DNA from: Iris pallida
Lineage: Eukaryota; Streptophyta; Magnoliopsida; Asparagales; Iridaceae
Direction: 5' to 3'
NCBI GenBank assembly: GCA_029216955.1
Contig: JANAVB010015604.1
Location: 1 to 64,000, forward strand
DNA length: 64,000 nucleotides
The notes under the pieces are model-generated. The model had not been told where the DNA came from. It did no database searches and saw only the letters and a list, made by a program, of their open reading frames with translations. A program made the position numbers and the translations under genes. This document shows positions 22,401-32,532 of the stretch, in pieces. How positions within the stretch are numbered: position 1 is the first letter of the stretch; each line of letters starts with the position of its first letter.

Positions 22401-25400
22401 GCGGCTTCTCATCCCAAGAAGAAGGACTTCACTAATCTAAAAGTGAAGGGTCCTTCATTCAAGCAACAGAAGACTATATCCCACGTGACTTGTTACAATT
22501 GTGGCAAGAAAGGCCACTATAAGAGTGAATGCAAATCTAAGCCTAAACAATCAGAGAAAGGTGAGCCTAATAAGGTTTTATTGGTTTCTAACTTTGTTGC
22601 TATGATCGCACAGGTCACAACTGTGGGGATTGACTCTGACTGGTGGATAGACACTGGTGCGACTTGCCATGTCTGTTCTGGCAAGGAATGGTTCGTCACG
22701 TACCTGCCGATATCTGAGAAGGTTGTCATGGCGAACCAGGCCCAAGCTGAAGTTCTGGGGATCGGGACCGTGGAACTGAAACTCACTTCTGGGAACACTC
22801 TGACGCTTCAAGGTGTGAAGCATGTTCCGGCGATTGCCAAGAACCTGATCTCTGGGAGCCTACTCTGCAAAGCAGGCTTGAGGATGGACATCAATGCTGG
22901 TCAGATGGTGATGTCCAAGAAAGGAACATACTTCGGGAAGGCTTATCAAACCGAAAGAATATTTAAAATTCAGCTTGTCAACCAGTTTGATGACATTAAT
23001 GCAGTTGTATTTTCTGATTATTCTCTTGAGTTGTGGCATAATAGACTAGAACATGTTCATTGTAAAAGAATTAACAAAATGTCTAGTCTAGGACTTATCT
23101 CCAAATGTGGGGGTAAGGTGGAGAAGTGTGAAGTGTGTTCTTAGACGAAGATCACTAGGAAACCCTTTCATCGGGTTAATCGAAGCACAGATCTTCTGGA
23201 GTTGGTGCACTCCGATATCTGTGACTTCAAACATTTCTCCATGAAGGCCGAGATGAAGTATTTCATAACCTTCATCGACGACTTCTCAAAATACACGTTC
23301 GTCTACTTGCTCAAGTCTAAAGACGAAGCCTTCGAGAAGTTTAGAGAGTTCAGGGCCGAAGCTGAACGGCAGACTAGACAACAACTCAAGAGGTTAAGAA
23401 GTGATCGAGGTAGGGAGTACAGGTATCATGAATTCGCATCATTCTACAAAGAGCATGGAATCATATGCGAGACTACCGCTCCATATTTTCCTCAATCTAA
23501 TGGAGTAGCGGAGAGGAAGAACAGAACATTGACAGAAATGATGAACTCAATGCTGCTAACCGCGGGTCTTCCTAAATTCTACTGGGGAGAAGCTGCATTG
23601 ACGGCCACTTTTATTCTAAATAGAGTGCCGTATGCAACTTTGGACGTAACTCCTCATGAACTCTGGTTCAAAGTCAGACCAAACTTGAATGTCATTCGAG
23701 TGTGGAGGTGTCTGGCGTATGTAAAGCTCCCAGATCTGAAGATTCAGAAGCTAGGGACAAGGACTACGAAGGCGATCTTCTTGGGGTATGCCGAGAAGAG
23801 TGATGCTAGGAAATTTCTTGATATTGAGTCAAATCATATTATCGAATCTCGTGATGCTGAATTCTTTGAAGACAAGTTTGCAAAAGACAAAAATATTGTT
23901 CTTTCGGACATTCCAGAAAATGATGTAGGTACAAATGAGACTGAAATCTCATATGGACCAGTAGTCCAAGAAGAAGCTGTTGTTGATGAAATAACTCTTG
24001 TACCAGACCTCGCAGAACCGTCAGCTAAGCGAGCGCGGAGACCGAAAGATTTCGGAGATGACTTTGTCACCTATCATGTGGAAGCAGATCCGCTTACCTA
24101 TGATGAGGCGATGAAGACCAGAGATGCTATCTTCTGGAAGGAGGCAGTGAATGACGAGTTTGACTCTATCACCTCCAATAACACATGGGTGTTGGTAGAT
24201 CTACCTGAAGGAGAAAAGCCCATCGGATGTAAATGGATCTTCAAAAAGAAGATGAAGGCAGATAGAACTATTGACAAGTTCAAGGCCAGGCTGGTAGCTA
24301 AGGGATTTTCTCAGAAATAGAGGATAGACTACTTTGACACATACGCTCCAGTAGCTCGGATGACCACCATCAGAATGTTAATCGCTCTAGCAGCTATACA
24401 TAAGTTGGTGATACATCAGATGGATGTAAAAATAGCATTCCTGAATGGGGAGCTGACCGAAGAGATTTACATGCAACAGCCAGATGGATTTGTCGTCAAA
24501 GGTCTTGAAGACAAAGTCTGCAAGTTGGTGAAATCATTATATGGTTTGAAGCAAGCTTCCAAAATGTGGCATGAGAAGTTTGACAAAGTTATTAGATCAA
24601 ACGGCTACAGAGTCAGCGAGGCGGACAAATGTGTTTACACAAAGTTCGTTGATGGAAGAGGAGTCATCGTTTGTCTGTACATGGACGATATGCTAATCCT
24701 AGGTACGGATATAGGCTGTATCACAGAGACAAAGAAGTTCCTCTCAACCAAGTTCAGTATGAAGGACTTGGGGGATGCAGATGTTATCTTGGGCATAAAG
24801 ATCATCCAGACAGACACTGGAGTAGCGCTGTCACAATCTCACTACATTGAGAAGATGCTCACACGCTATGGGTATAAGGATCTTCCAGGGATCGATATGC
24901 CATACAGGTGTGATCAGAAGGTGAAGCCAAACTCGAGGGAAAGCGTCAGGCAGCTGGAGTATTCTAACATTATCGGAAGTTTGATGTACGCAACCACTGC
25001 CACAAGGCCTGACATAGCTTTCGTCGTGGGAATGCTGAGTCGGTTCACAAGCAACCCAGGGGTTGAGCACTGGAAAGCTGTGAAGCGGGTGATGAGATAT
25101 CTCAAGACTCAGACATATGCACTGCACTACAACGGGTATCCGACAATAGTAGAAGGCTTCAGTGATGCTAGCTGGTGTTCAGAGGTGGAAAGCAAGAGAT
25201 CCACAGGTGGATATGTCTTTTCCTTGGGTGGAGCTGCTATATCGTGGAAGTCGAAGAAGCAGACTATACTTTCTCGTTCCTCCATGGAATCTGAATTCTA
25301 TGTACTTGAAACTGCAGCAGATGAAGCAGAATAGCTTCGGAAGCTCATGTATGATCTTTCAGTGGTTGGGGCTCAGATACCGGCAATACCGATATACTGT

Positions 25401-27626
25401 GACAACCAGGCGACTGCGGCGGTGGCATCAAATGCCCTCTTCACGGAAAGAAGAGGACTGTGCGGTTGAAGCACAGGGCAGTACATGATCTTATCAAAAG
25501 AGGTATAATTACAGTAGTTGATGTTCGGAGTCAGAAGAACCTAGCAGATCCGTTCACAAAGGGCCTTAAGCGCCAGTTGGTCGATGACACAGCTTGTAAA
25601 ATGGGTTTGAAGGCATTCTGATAGTGTGTCTTTGTAATCCTACCATAAAGTTTTATGCTATTAGTTCAAAGAGAAATCTACTAGGCATCTAACTTTTGGT
25701 TCAAAGGAGAATCACTAACTGGGAAACTATCAGGTAACAGTGCGTACTTGTTCTCTGGAATATGGAAGGGATACGGACCCATAACCATTGTTGTCTACTA
25801 TGTATTTTCTGCGGAAAAAAATAGATCCTGTGGAAGGTTGGCTTAAACGCCTTAATGAGTTCTCAGGCGGAGTGAATGGCTGGTATACTTTACAGGAAGC
25901 ACGGTAGAGCAGCACTACAAGGAGTGAAACTCCATGCTACAGTGGGGTGACTCCACCATGAGGTTCGCAGGTAGGGGTAATGCCTCGGCTTTGCAAGCCA
26001 AGTCATAGCGGCGTAGCACCGCAAATAGGCAGGTAGCCTAATGCTGTATGACGTAATTAGAGTGTTTTAGACAGCACTATAAAGGGGAGGATGGCCCCAT
26101 GATATAGTGGCACGACACCACGATGAGGTACCCAGGTAGGGGTAAAGCCTTGACATTGCAAGCCATGTCGTTGCGGCGTAACACCGCAAGGAAGCCTTAG
26201 GCTTCATGCTGAGTAGATTGGCACTACAAAGAGGCTGAGACCTTATGCTACAGTAGTATGACACTACGATGAGGTTCCCAGGTAGGGGTAATGCCTCGGC
26301 TTCAGGCCATGTCATAGCGGTGTAGCACCGCAAGGAAGCGCAAGGCTTCATGCCATATCTCTTTAATAAAGAACTCACCTATAGTGTATGGAAAAAGATA
26401 TCAGGCCGTCTCTTGAGGGTAAACTTGTATACGTCCAAAATTATATACTGAAACCAGGTTGGCACAGGGTCTTTAATGTACAGCCAGAAGCACACGTAAC
26501 TACACTTTGTGAGTGGGAAGAATTACAATTGTGGTGCAGAATTTAAGGCGTAGTCCATTCTTGTATCATATTGTTATTTAACCCATGCGGGAAGATTCAA
26601 GTCGTCAGCGACATCTATCCTAATGTAAAATGGATAGTTACTGTAGGGAACGCTCAACCCTAGACACATATATATATGTTGTGATATGTGGGGGATTGTT
26701 GGTGCTTTCTTTACATAGAGAGAGCTAGCTCTCGACATGCCTTGTAAAATTTTAGTCCCACATCGGAAATGCACCATGAGTAATCTCAACATATATACTT
26801 GGGTGTCTTGTTGAGAGATGCACATGGGGTGGTGACCGTAAGGAGAGAACCATGTGGGTGATTTTACTAGGAGGTAAGAATAAGGCTCCAAGGATTAAGC
26901 ATTAATGCTTTTGTCATTCTCTTAGATTAATTCCATTTGGAGCTAAGCCCCAAAGGGGCTTAGCGACTCGGACTCGAACTCGGACTCGGACTCGGGCTCA
27001 TGGGCTCATGAGGCATAATGTGGCATTTTGTTGGCGCACTTTACACTTAGCACGTCAGCAGTCATGCAGCTAATATGCGGCCATGCGGTCTTATGTGACA
27101 TGCGGCTCATATGCGGCCTCATGCGACCATGCGGCTCATACCGCCATGCGGCTTCATGCGGCCATACGGCTCATGCGGCCATGCGGCTCATGCGGTCCAT
27201 GCGATCCATGTGGCTCATGCGGCTCATGCGGTCCATGCGGTCCATGCGGCTCATGAGGCTCATGTGGTCCATGCGGCCCATGCGGCTCATGCGGTTCATG
27301 TGGTCCATACGGTTCATGCAGCCATGAGGCTCATGCGGCCAGGCTGCTGCTGCTGCTGTCGTATGGAGGGCTCCGCTGACTGTGCAGACTACAAGTCAGT
27401 TATGGAAAGACTGATTCAATGCGATTAATTCAGATCCACTTTTTTGTGGGATTTGAATTAATTTCGTTGCTATCTTTGTAGGATTCGAATTAATCTCGTT
27501 GTTATCTTTTTGGGATTTGATTCAATCTTTTCATAACTGAAGAGGCGGCTAGGGTTTCCACCCTCTCTCTATATATACTCTCTTCTGGCCTCCTTTGTGA
27601 AAAAATGAAAAATATAAGTCAGAAAA

Positions 27627-27665
<39 letters not shown>

Positions 27666-28738
27666 GTTGCCGCCATTGCAAATCCATCCAAGGAGTCAGA
27701 ACAGAGGTGACTTCGTGCGTTCCACAAGTTCTTCAAACTTGCTGGCTCCTTGAAGCAGTTCGTGTGGGACGAATCTTGCGTTGAGCAACGGTGTTTTGAC
27801 ACCCCAGTATTTTTCTTCTTCTCATCTTTCTCTAGATTATTATACCTCGTTCTATCCCAATTGCAACACGTTTGCAAGAAAGAACGAGAGATCTTCTCTT
27901 CTCTATTTTTTGCCTCCATATTGTAATCGGGTTATTTGGTTTTTGTATCATCGTAGATCTCTGTTGCATATGTTTTATCATCTTTGATTAAGCCCCGGGA
28001 CTAACAACACTTGCATCTGATAAAAAGGGAATCAATTTTCCACTATATGCTTCAAACTAGAGGGAGAAAGCTTCCACCTTCCCCTTCAGATTCAAGCATC
28101 AGTTTGCCCATGTCTGCAACATTAATTTTTTGAATTCATGTAAACATTATGAAGCAGCTAAAAGAAATACGTTTCTGGAAATTAACTGATGGAAATTAAC
28201 TGCTGGAGAGCATTTGAAAGGCTATGAAAACTAACTGTTGGAAATTAACATATTTGCTATGTCTACTCATGCAGCTAAAAAGTTTGAATGGCTAAGTCTA
28301 AATCATACAGGTAGAGTATCAATCTCATATTGAAACAGATCCAATAAACTAGTAATTTTGTGTTAAAAAAATAGATGATATATAAAGAAAAAGCATAAGA
28401 CATGCGTTTACCTTCACCCAATCTTGGAAAATATTTTTGTCACACATTACACATTTCAGTTCGTCATTCCAACCAAACCCACTAGCATTGGGTCCCAACA
28501 TCTCCGCAATAGCAAAATATTGTTTATTCATATGCTTCACTCTTGATTCTATATGGGGTGAAGCTTGTAGTGAACAACCAGGCCGTTTCTCATGGAGCCA
28601 AACTTGCAACTGCTTAGCATATCCAGCCCTAAAAGTGCCATTGTCAGCCTTCCACTTTCTATCACTTGCTAAGTCTATGAGACACTCAACAAGTTTAGCA
28701 TCCTCAATCGTAGTCCAGTGATGCTTAGAACTAGCCAT
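19481..28738 (-). CDS. Harbinger ORF1, Myb/SANT-like DNA-binding protein (two exons)
   Basis: On the minus strand, exon 1 runs from 28738 (ATG) to 28412 and exon 2 from 20026 to 19481 (stop). The donor reads GTGAAG/GTAAAC and the acceptor TTTTGCAG/AGCCAT. Joining them keeps the frame and gives about 290 residues. Exon 1 carries a Myb/SANT-like domain ([45 protein letters not shown]). Exon 2 begins [18 protein letters not shown], then an acidic region ([11 protein letters not shown]), a basic GRRTRKMTK patch and a helical C-terminus. In PIF/Harbinger elements such proteins cooperate with the DDE transposase in DNA binding and nuclear entry. The intron contains a whole copia element. I see no stop in either exon. 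It could also be a captured host Myb/SANT gene, but its position between Harbinger ends argues against that. Confidence 0.75.
20510..21685 (+). repeat. 5' LTR of the copia element
   Basis: It contains a CATGCGGCT minisatellite (20850-21040), a TATATATA box near 21267 and a probable leader before TAACA at 21685. Short open frames made by the minisatellite are ignored. Confidence 0.9.
20850..21040. repeat. CATGCGGCT minisatellite in the 5' LTR
   Basis: About twenty tandem units of nine bases, consensus CATGCGGCT with variants ending GTC or GCC. The matching array in the 3' LTR (27060-27345) is longer and more irregular, which explains most of the difference in LTR length. Confidence 0.9.
21709..25621 (+). 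pseudogene. Copia gag-pol polyprotein gene, broken
   Basis: Gag starts at 21709 and shifts frame near 22020. A zinc knuckle [14 protein letters not shown] lies near 22491-22532. Protease has [11 protein letters not shown] near 22640. The integrase zinc-binding region (WHNRLEHVH...CEVC) meets a TAG at 23142. The integrase core goes on with [16 protein letters not shown] and the GVAERKNRT segment. Reverse transcriptase begins near 24090, has a TAG near 24318 and carries LYMDDML near 24679. RNase H ([11 protein letters not shown]) has a stop near 25332 and a frameshift near 25440. The polyprotein ends [12 protein letters not shown] and a stop at 25621. In an active element these products package, cut, integrate and reverse-transcribe the RNA; here at least three stops and two frameshifts prevent that. 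The Met at 21709 lies only 23 bp from the LTR. Confidence 0.9.
25912..26362. repeat. Three ~145-165-bp tandem repeats between pol and the 3' LTR
   Basis: Units begin with GCACTACAA or GCACTATAA at about 25912, 26075 and 26220. Each contains a GATGAGGT or CATGAGGT word, CAGGTAGGGGTAA, GCCTCGGC or a variant, and TAGCACCGCAA or TAACACCGCAA. No open frame spans them. Confidence 0.85.
26697..28006 (+). repeat. 3' LTR of the copia element
   Basis: It starts after the purine-rich GATATGTGGGGGAT and ends GACTAACA at 28006. It has an expanded CATGCGGCT array (27060-27345) and a GA tract near 27628-27662. Confidence 0.9.
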
Positions 28739-29242
28739 CTTCACAAAAAGAATGGAAAAATGAGACCATAAAATCAAATGCAAGAGCACACAAGGATTTT
28801 ACAGGAAAAATGAGACCATAAAAACAAAATGGCAAACATTTCACTACTAAAAAAGTACGAATCTACAGGAAAAAAACAATGTTGGTTCCAGCTTGCTGAT
28901 ATCTGAATATACATGATAGCTTTTACAGAAAAAACAATATATCTGAATATAGATGATATCTGAATTTACAGGAAAAAAACAAAATGGCAAACATTATCAA
29001 TCAACAGTTTCTCAAACGAAGACAAACTTTATCAATCAACAGTTGCTGATATCTGAATAGAGATGATAGCTTTATTCAAGAACAGAGTAGAGAGATAATG
29101 GAAGACAAACTTTTTCTCAAACGAAGCAAACAGTTGGTCTTTCTATGTAGCATGAACTCCTACCTATGCAATAAACACAAGCTGAATGAAGATTTCAAAG
29201 ATAGCAAAAGAATCCAAGCTCATGCCCATATATATATAATAT

Positions 29243-29366
29243 ACCATCAATTGTTCACTACATCTGCAGCTTCAACCCTTTTACAACAGCAAAAGGCTTA
29301 TAATGTACCATCAATTGTTCACTACATCTGCAGCTTCAACCCTTTTACAATAGCAGAAGGATTTGA
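29243..29366. repeat. Tandem duplication of about 66 bp
   Basis: The phrases CCATCAATTGTTCACTACAT and CTGCAGCTTCAACCCTTTTA occur twice in direct order inside the Harbinger element, in the part upstream of ORF1. Confidence 0.85.
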
Positions 29367-30215
29367 GCAGAAGTTTGTATAGACTAAAACCTAGAACTTG
29401 AAAACAAAACAACCATACTCTGAATAATAATTGAGCGTAAAAACAATATGGAAATGAAACTAGTATCATGTACAAATCAACATCTAGAGTATGCCCCTTG
29501 TAAGCATCCTCCCATTTTCTCTTTCTTGTAGCTTTTAGCTCTAAAATTATCATAATAAATATCATAGTCATCAGTAACAACAACCGATCCATCATATCCA
29601 GTTGAATTATCAAATAGATGAGTACCATTCTATCTTTTGTCAAAGAAAGTCGGTCCATTTTCTGACATTGAAAATAAACAACATAATAATAACATATTAT
29701 TTAACCTAAACAAACATATATATATAATAAATCTTTTGTTAACTAAACTTGTTAGATTTACTTGAGCACTACATATAATTGTTGAGATCATATTCAAATA
29801 GAAAATGAGCTAGATATTTACTTGAGCACTACGTATGATAATTTAGATTTACATGGGCACTTGTAAATCTAAATATTTGTGCAAATATTTGTGTAGTTTT
29901 TTTTCGAAATGCCTCAAAAATCTGTACTTGTTCACTGCACACAATTTTTTTTCGAATTAGTTCTCCAAAATTAATTCTCTGCACTTGTTCACTACATATA
30001 AATTTTTTCGAATTAATTCTCCAAAATTTCTCTCCCGAATTCCTAAAAAAATACCCAAATCTCAAATCAAAACTTAATCACCAAATCCCCCAAAAAAATC
30101 AAAAAATTGAATAAATAGAACAACATCATAACAGAAATTTAACCAAAACAACACCATAATAGAAATTTAACCAAAAAAACCAAAAAAATTGAATAAATAG
30201 AAGTCCATACTTAGA

Positions 30216-30222
30216 TGAGAGC

Positions 30223-30266
<44 letters not shown>

Positions 30267-30364
30267 AGCGAGAGAGAGAGAGATCCGAGCGGAAGAGAGA
30301 GCGTGCACTCTCGTTCTCCAGAGATCAGAGAGAGAGAGAGAGAAAGTCTCTCTCTCTCTCTCTC

Positions 30365-30396
<32 letters not shown>

Positions 30397-30440
30397 GAGA
30401 GAGAGAGAGTGTGTCTCGAGAGAGAGAGAGAAATGATCGG
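30216..30440. repeat. GA/TC purine-pyrimidine block able to form a hairpin
   Basis: GA repeats at 30216-30345 face TC repeats at about 30347-30400, and CTCGAGAG ends the block. The two halves are complementary. It lies about 1.5 kb upstream of ORF1 (minus strand) and close to the Harbinger end. Confidence 0.85.
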
Positions 30441-31122
30441 GATTTAAAAAAAATCAGTGGCAAACTAGTAAATAAGTTAAGTTTTTGGCTGATTTTATTC
30501 CCAGGTGAAAAAAATATACCCACATAATTGCTTGGGAATAGGTTTCCTACATTTCATGGGTAAACAATTTACCCTGGCATTCTTAATTCCTAGGCATAAA
30601 TTTGAATAGGGCAAACCAAACATGGGAATTATTTTCCCATCCCAAATTTTTTCGGGCATAATTTTTTTTTTGCGTACCAAACGACCCCTCAAGATGTTCG
30701 GCTACGGCCCTTCCGGCTTCGGGCGAGGGGAAGAAAAGCCCCCCATGTGGAAACAGACGTCGATTTCGGACGCGTTGCTGACAAACGAGATCCTGGTCAC
30801 GAGGAGGATAGTGGAAGACGTGTCCCCCCATCGTAACGTGATACACCTCTACGACGTGTACGAGGACGTGAACGGGGTTCACCTCGTTTTGGAGCTTTAC
30901 TCCGGTGGTAGATAGGATAGTTGCAAAGGATCCGTATGCGGAAGTAGAGGCAGCTGAGTTGGTGAGGCTGATAGCGGAAGAGCTAAATGTGCTTCACAAG
31001 GCCAACATTGTCCATCGTGACTTGGAGCCAGAGAACTGACTGTTCCTTGATGAGATGACAGCGGCCGCGCGTGGGGGAGGGGGGAGGGAGGAGCGGAGGC
31101 GGAGGGGAAGCGGCGGGACGGG

Positions 31123-31225
31123 GGCAGTCATGGTGGTGTTGGTGAAGATGATGGTGCTAATGGTGATGGTGAAGGTGGTGGTAGTGGTGGTGGTGATGGT
31201 GAAGGTGGTGGTGGTGGTGCGGCAG
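31123..31225. repeat. GGT-triplet tract in the right MULE arm
   Basis: GGTGGT and GGTGAAGGTGG units complement the CAC tract at 18306-18412 on the other side of the captured kinase fragment. The open frames through this tract in both directions are treated as by-products of the repeat. Confidence 0.7.
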
Positions 31226-32059
31226 GACGGGGGCGCGGCGAGGCGGCGACGCGGCAGGCTGCAGCAGAGCGGGAGCGGTAGAGGGATTAGGATTAGGATT
31301 TGGGTTTGGAGAGGAAGAAGACGAGAGTATTTTCGTCCAAAATTATCGGTCAAATGCGTTGACCGTCAATGTTGGACAATTTCCGTCAAAAATAGAGGAT
31401 GACTTATATTAAGGTAAAATATATGGGTGCACCTTGAATATGGATAATAAAAATAGGTACGACTCAAAATTTCTTTTTTTATTTTAGCTACAACAATAGC
31501 ATCAAGTGAGATACAATTGTGCACATAGAAATGATAATTGTGAAAAGGTTTTAAGAGCGCACTAATGGTGAATCTATCCTTCGATTGATCGATAAAATTT
31601 TAGAAATATTTATACCTATGCCTAACTAAGTTTAAAACAGAACACACTGAATTGTACTTAAATCTCGATAAAGATAATATTATTGTAAGATATAATCTAT
31701 ACTATTATAAAATTAAAAAAAAAAACTTTAGGATTCGTTTGGATAGACTTTCTAAAATTTTGTTCCGAAAACAGTTTTTAGAGTAAATGTTATAAAGTAA
31801 TTTTCTAGATATACAGTTTCTGAGTATGCGTTTGATTACTTTCATCTGAAAAATATTTTCAAAAACAAAATTTCTAAATTATGTTTGGTAAAATTTCAGA
31901 AAATAATTCTATAATAAATTTTAGAAAATAATTTTGAATCTGATGTGTCGGTAATTTTCGTGTCCAGCCTCTGGTTCCGAATCCAGGATGTCCACACAAA
32001 ATTTTTCATTTCTGACACACGTAAAGCGATTTTTTTGTGTCAACCACATATCTGGCATT

Positions 32060-32511
32060 TTTTCGACGGGGCTCCGGCGGCGGGGGCCGCCCAGTTCCTC
32101 GAAGACGATCTCCGGCGACGGGGGCATCCATTTTCTCTGAGACGAGCTCCGGCGGATGAGCTTGAGTTCCTCGAAGACGAGCTCCGGCGGACGAGCTTGA
32201 GTTCCTCGGAGAGATGTCGAGGAAGGCACCCAATTACTTGGAGACGAGCTCCGGCGGCCCGGTCGAAGACAACGATGGGGCTCCGGTCAAGGGAGGGGTC
32301 CAGTTCCTCGAAGGCGAGCTCTGACGGGCTGGTCGAAGACGATGACGGGGCTTTGTCGGTGGGGGCATCCGGTTCCTCGGAGACGAGCTCCGACGGGCCG
32401 GTCGAAGATGACTACGAGGCTCCGGCGGCGGGGGGCACCCAGATCCTCGGAGACGAGCTCCGGCGGGCGAGTTCGAGTTCCTCAGAGACGAGATCCGGCT
32501 GGCGAGCGAGT
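32060..32511. repeat. GC-rich GACGAGCTCCGGCGG repeat array, left part
   Basis: Irregular units of about 25-70 bp carry GTTCCTCGGAGACGAGCTCC and CCGGCGG or CCGACGGG. The same words resume at 47843-47990 beyond the copia element, so the array was one block before the insertion. A frame of about 195 codons through it reflects the repeats and shows no known domain. Confidence 0.75.
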
Positions 32512-32532
32512 TCCTCTGTAGAAAATGAATAA

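Larger units (their letters stand above)
20510..28006 (+). mobile_element. Ty1/copia retrotransposon nested in the ORF1 intron
   Basis: The LTRs are 20510-21685 (1176 bp) and 26697-28006 (1310 bp). Both begin TGTTGGTGC and end GACTAACA. The 5-bp duplication ACACT flanks the element (20505-20509 and 28007-28011). Gene order on the plus strand is gag, protease, integrase, reverse transcriptase, RNase H, the copia order. The coding region is broken by several stops and frameshifts. The LTRs differ at several percent of positions by eye and by minisatellite length, so the insertion is not recent. Confidence 0.95.
18932..30688 (-). mobile_element. PIF/Harbinger-like transposon inside the kinase exon
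   Basis: The inverted ends are GGAGCCGTTTGGTACGCA at the left and the complement of GGGGTCGTTTGGTACGCA at the right. The 3-bp duplication TCA flanks them at 18929-18931 and 30689-30691. The length is about 4.25 kb without the nested copia element. It encodes a Myb/SANT-type ORF1 on the minus strand but no DDE transposase that I can see, so it would depend on an autonomous relative. A TNA-type TSD, the GG(R)GYCGTTTGG end and a Myb/SANT ORF1 together fit PIF/Harbinger. Confidence 0.78.
18775..31050 (+). pseudogene. CCaMK: CCaMK kinase-domain fragment, interrupted and disabled
   Basis: Two coding segments, 18775-18931 and 30692-about 31050, encode the N-terminal part of calcium/calmodulin-dependent protein kinase (CCaMK/DMI3). 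In plants this kinase decodes nuclear calcium spiking in mycorrhizal and nodulation signalling. Visible motifs are KRLSDDYDVVDVLGKGGFS (glycine loop), VAIKTL (ATP lysine), SDALLTNEILVTRRIVE, VHLVLE and VHRDLEPEN. A PIF/Harbinger element with TSD TCA separates the segments, and the frame on the two sides agrees. Other lesions are an apparent 8-bp deletion after YSGG near 30910, Glu for the catalytic-loop Lys in HRDLKPEN, and a TGA right after EPEN. The fragment ends soon after LFLDE and lacks the rest of the kinase, the calmodulin-binding region and the EF hands. Another kinase of the family is possible but less likely given the N-terminus. Confidence 0.85.
17477..31475 (+). mobile_element. Probable Pack-MULE carrying a CCaMK gene fragment
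   Basis: The 9-bp sequence TTTTTATTT stands just outside both ends (17468-17476 and 31476-31484). The ends are similar in inverse orientation: AAAAAATTTTGAATCGCAC at the left against AAGAAATTTTGAGTCGTAC at the right, and the similarity goes on inward (ATATTTAAGGTACA against ATATTCAAGGTGCA, TTTACCTTAAT in both). Long inverted repeats with a 9-bp TSD are typical of Mutator-like elements. After removal of later insertions the native element is about 1.6 kb. Its interior is CCaMK leader and coding sequence and no transposase, which defines a Pack-MULE. The TSD is of low complexity, so the case rests mostly on the inverted-repeat similarity. Confidence 0.68.

Noticed and set aside
25912..26362. 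CRISPR-like array
   Set aside because: The repeats are long, diverged and contiguous, without unique spacers, within a plant retrotransposon.
31055..31402. Frames through the GGT-triplet repeat (Val/Met-rich on plus, Thr/Pro-rich on minus)
   Set aside because: Compositional frames on both strands of a simple repeat, right after the truncated kinase.
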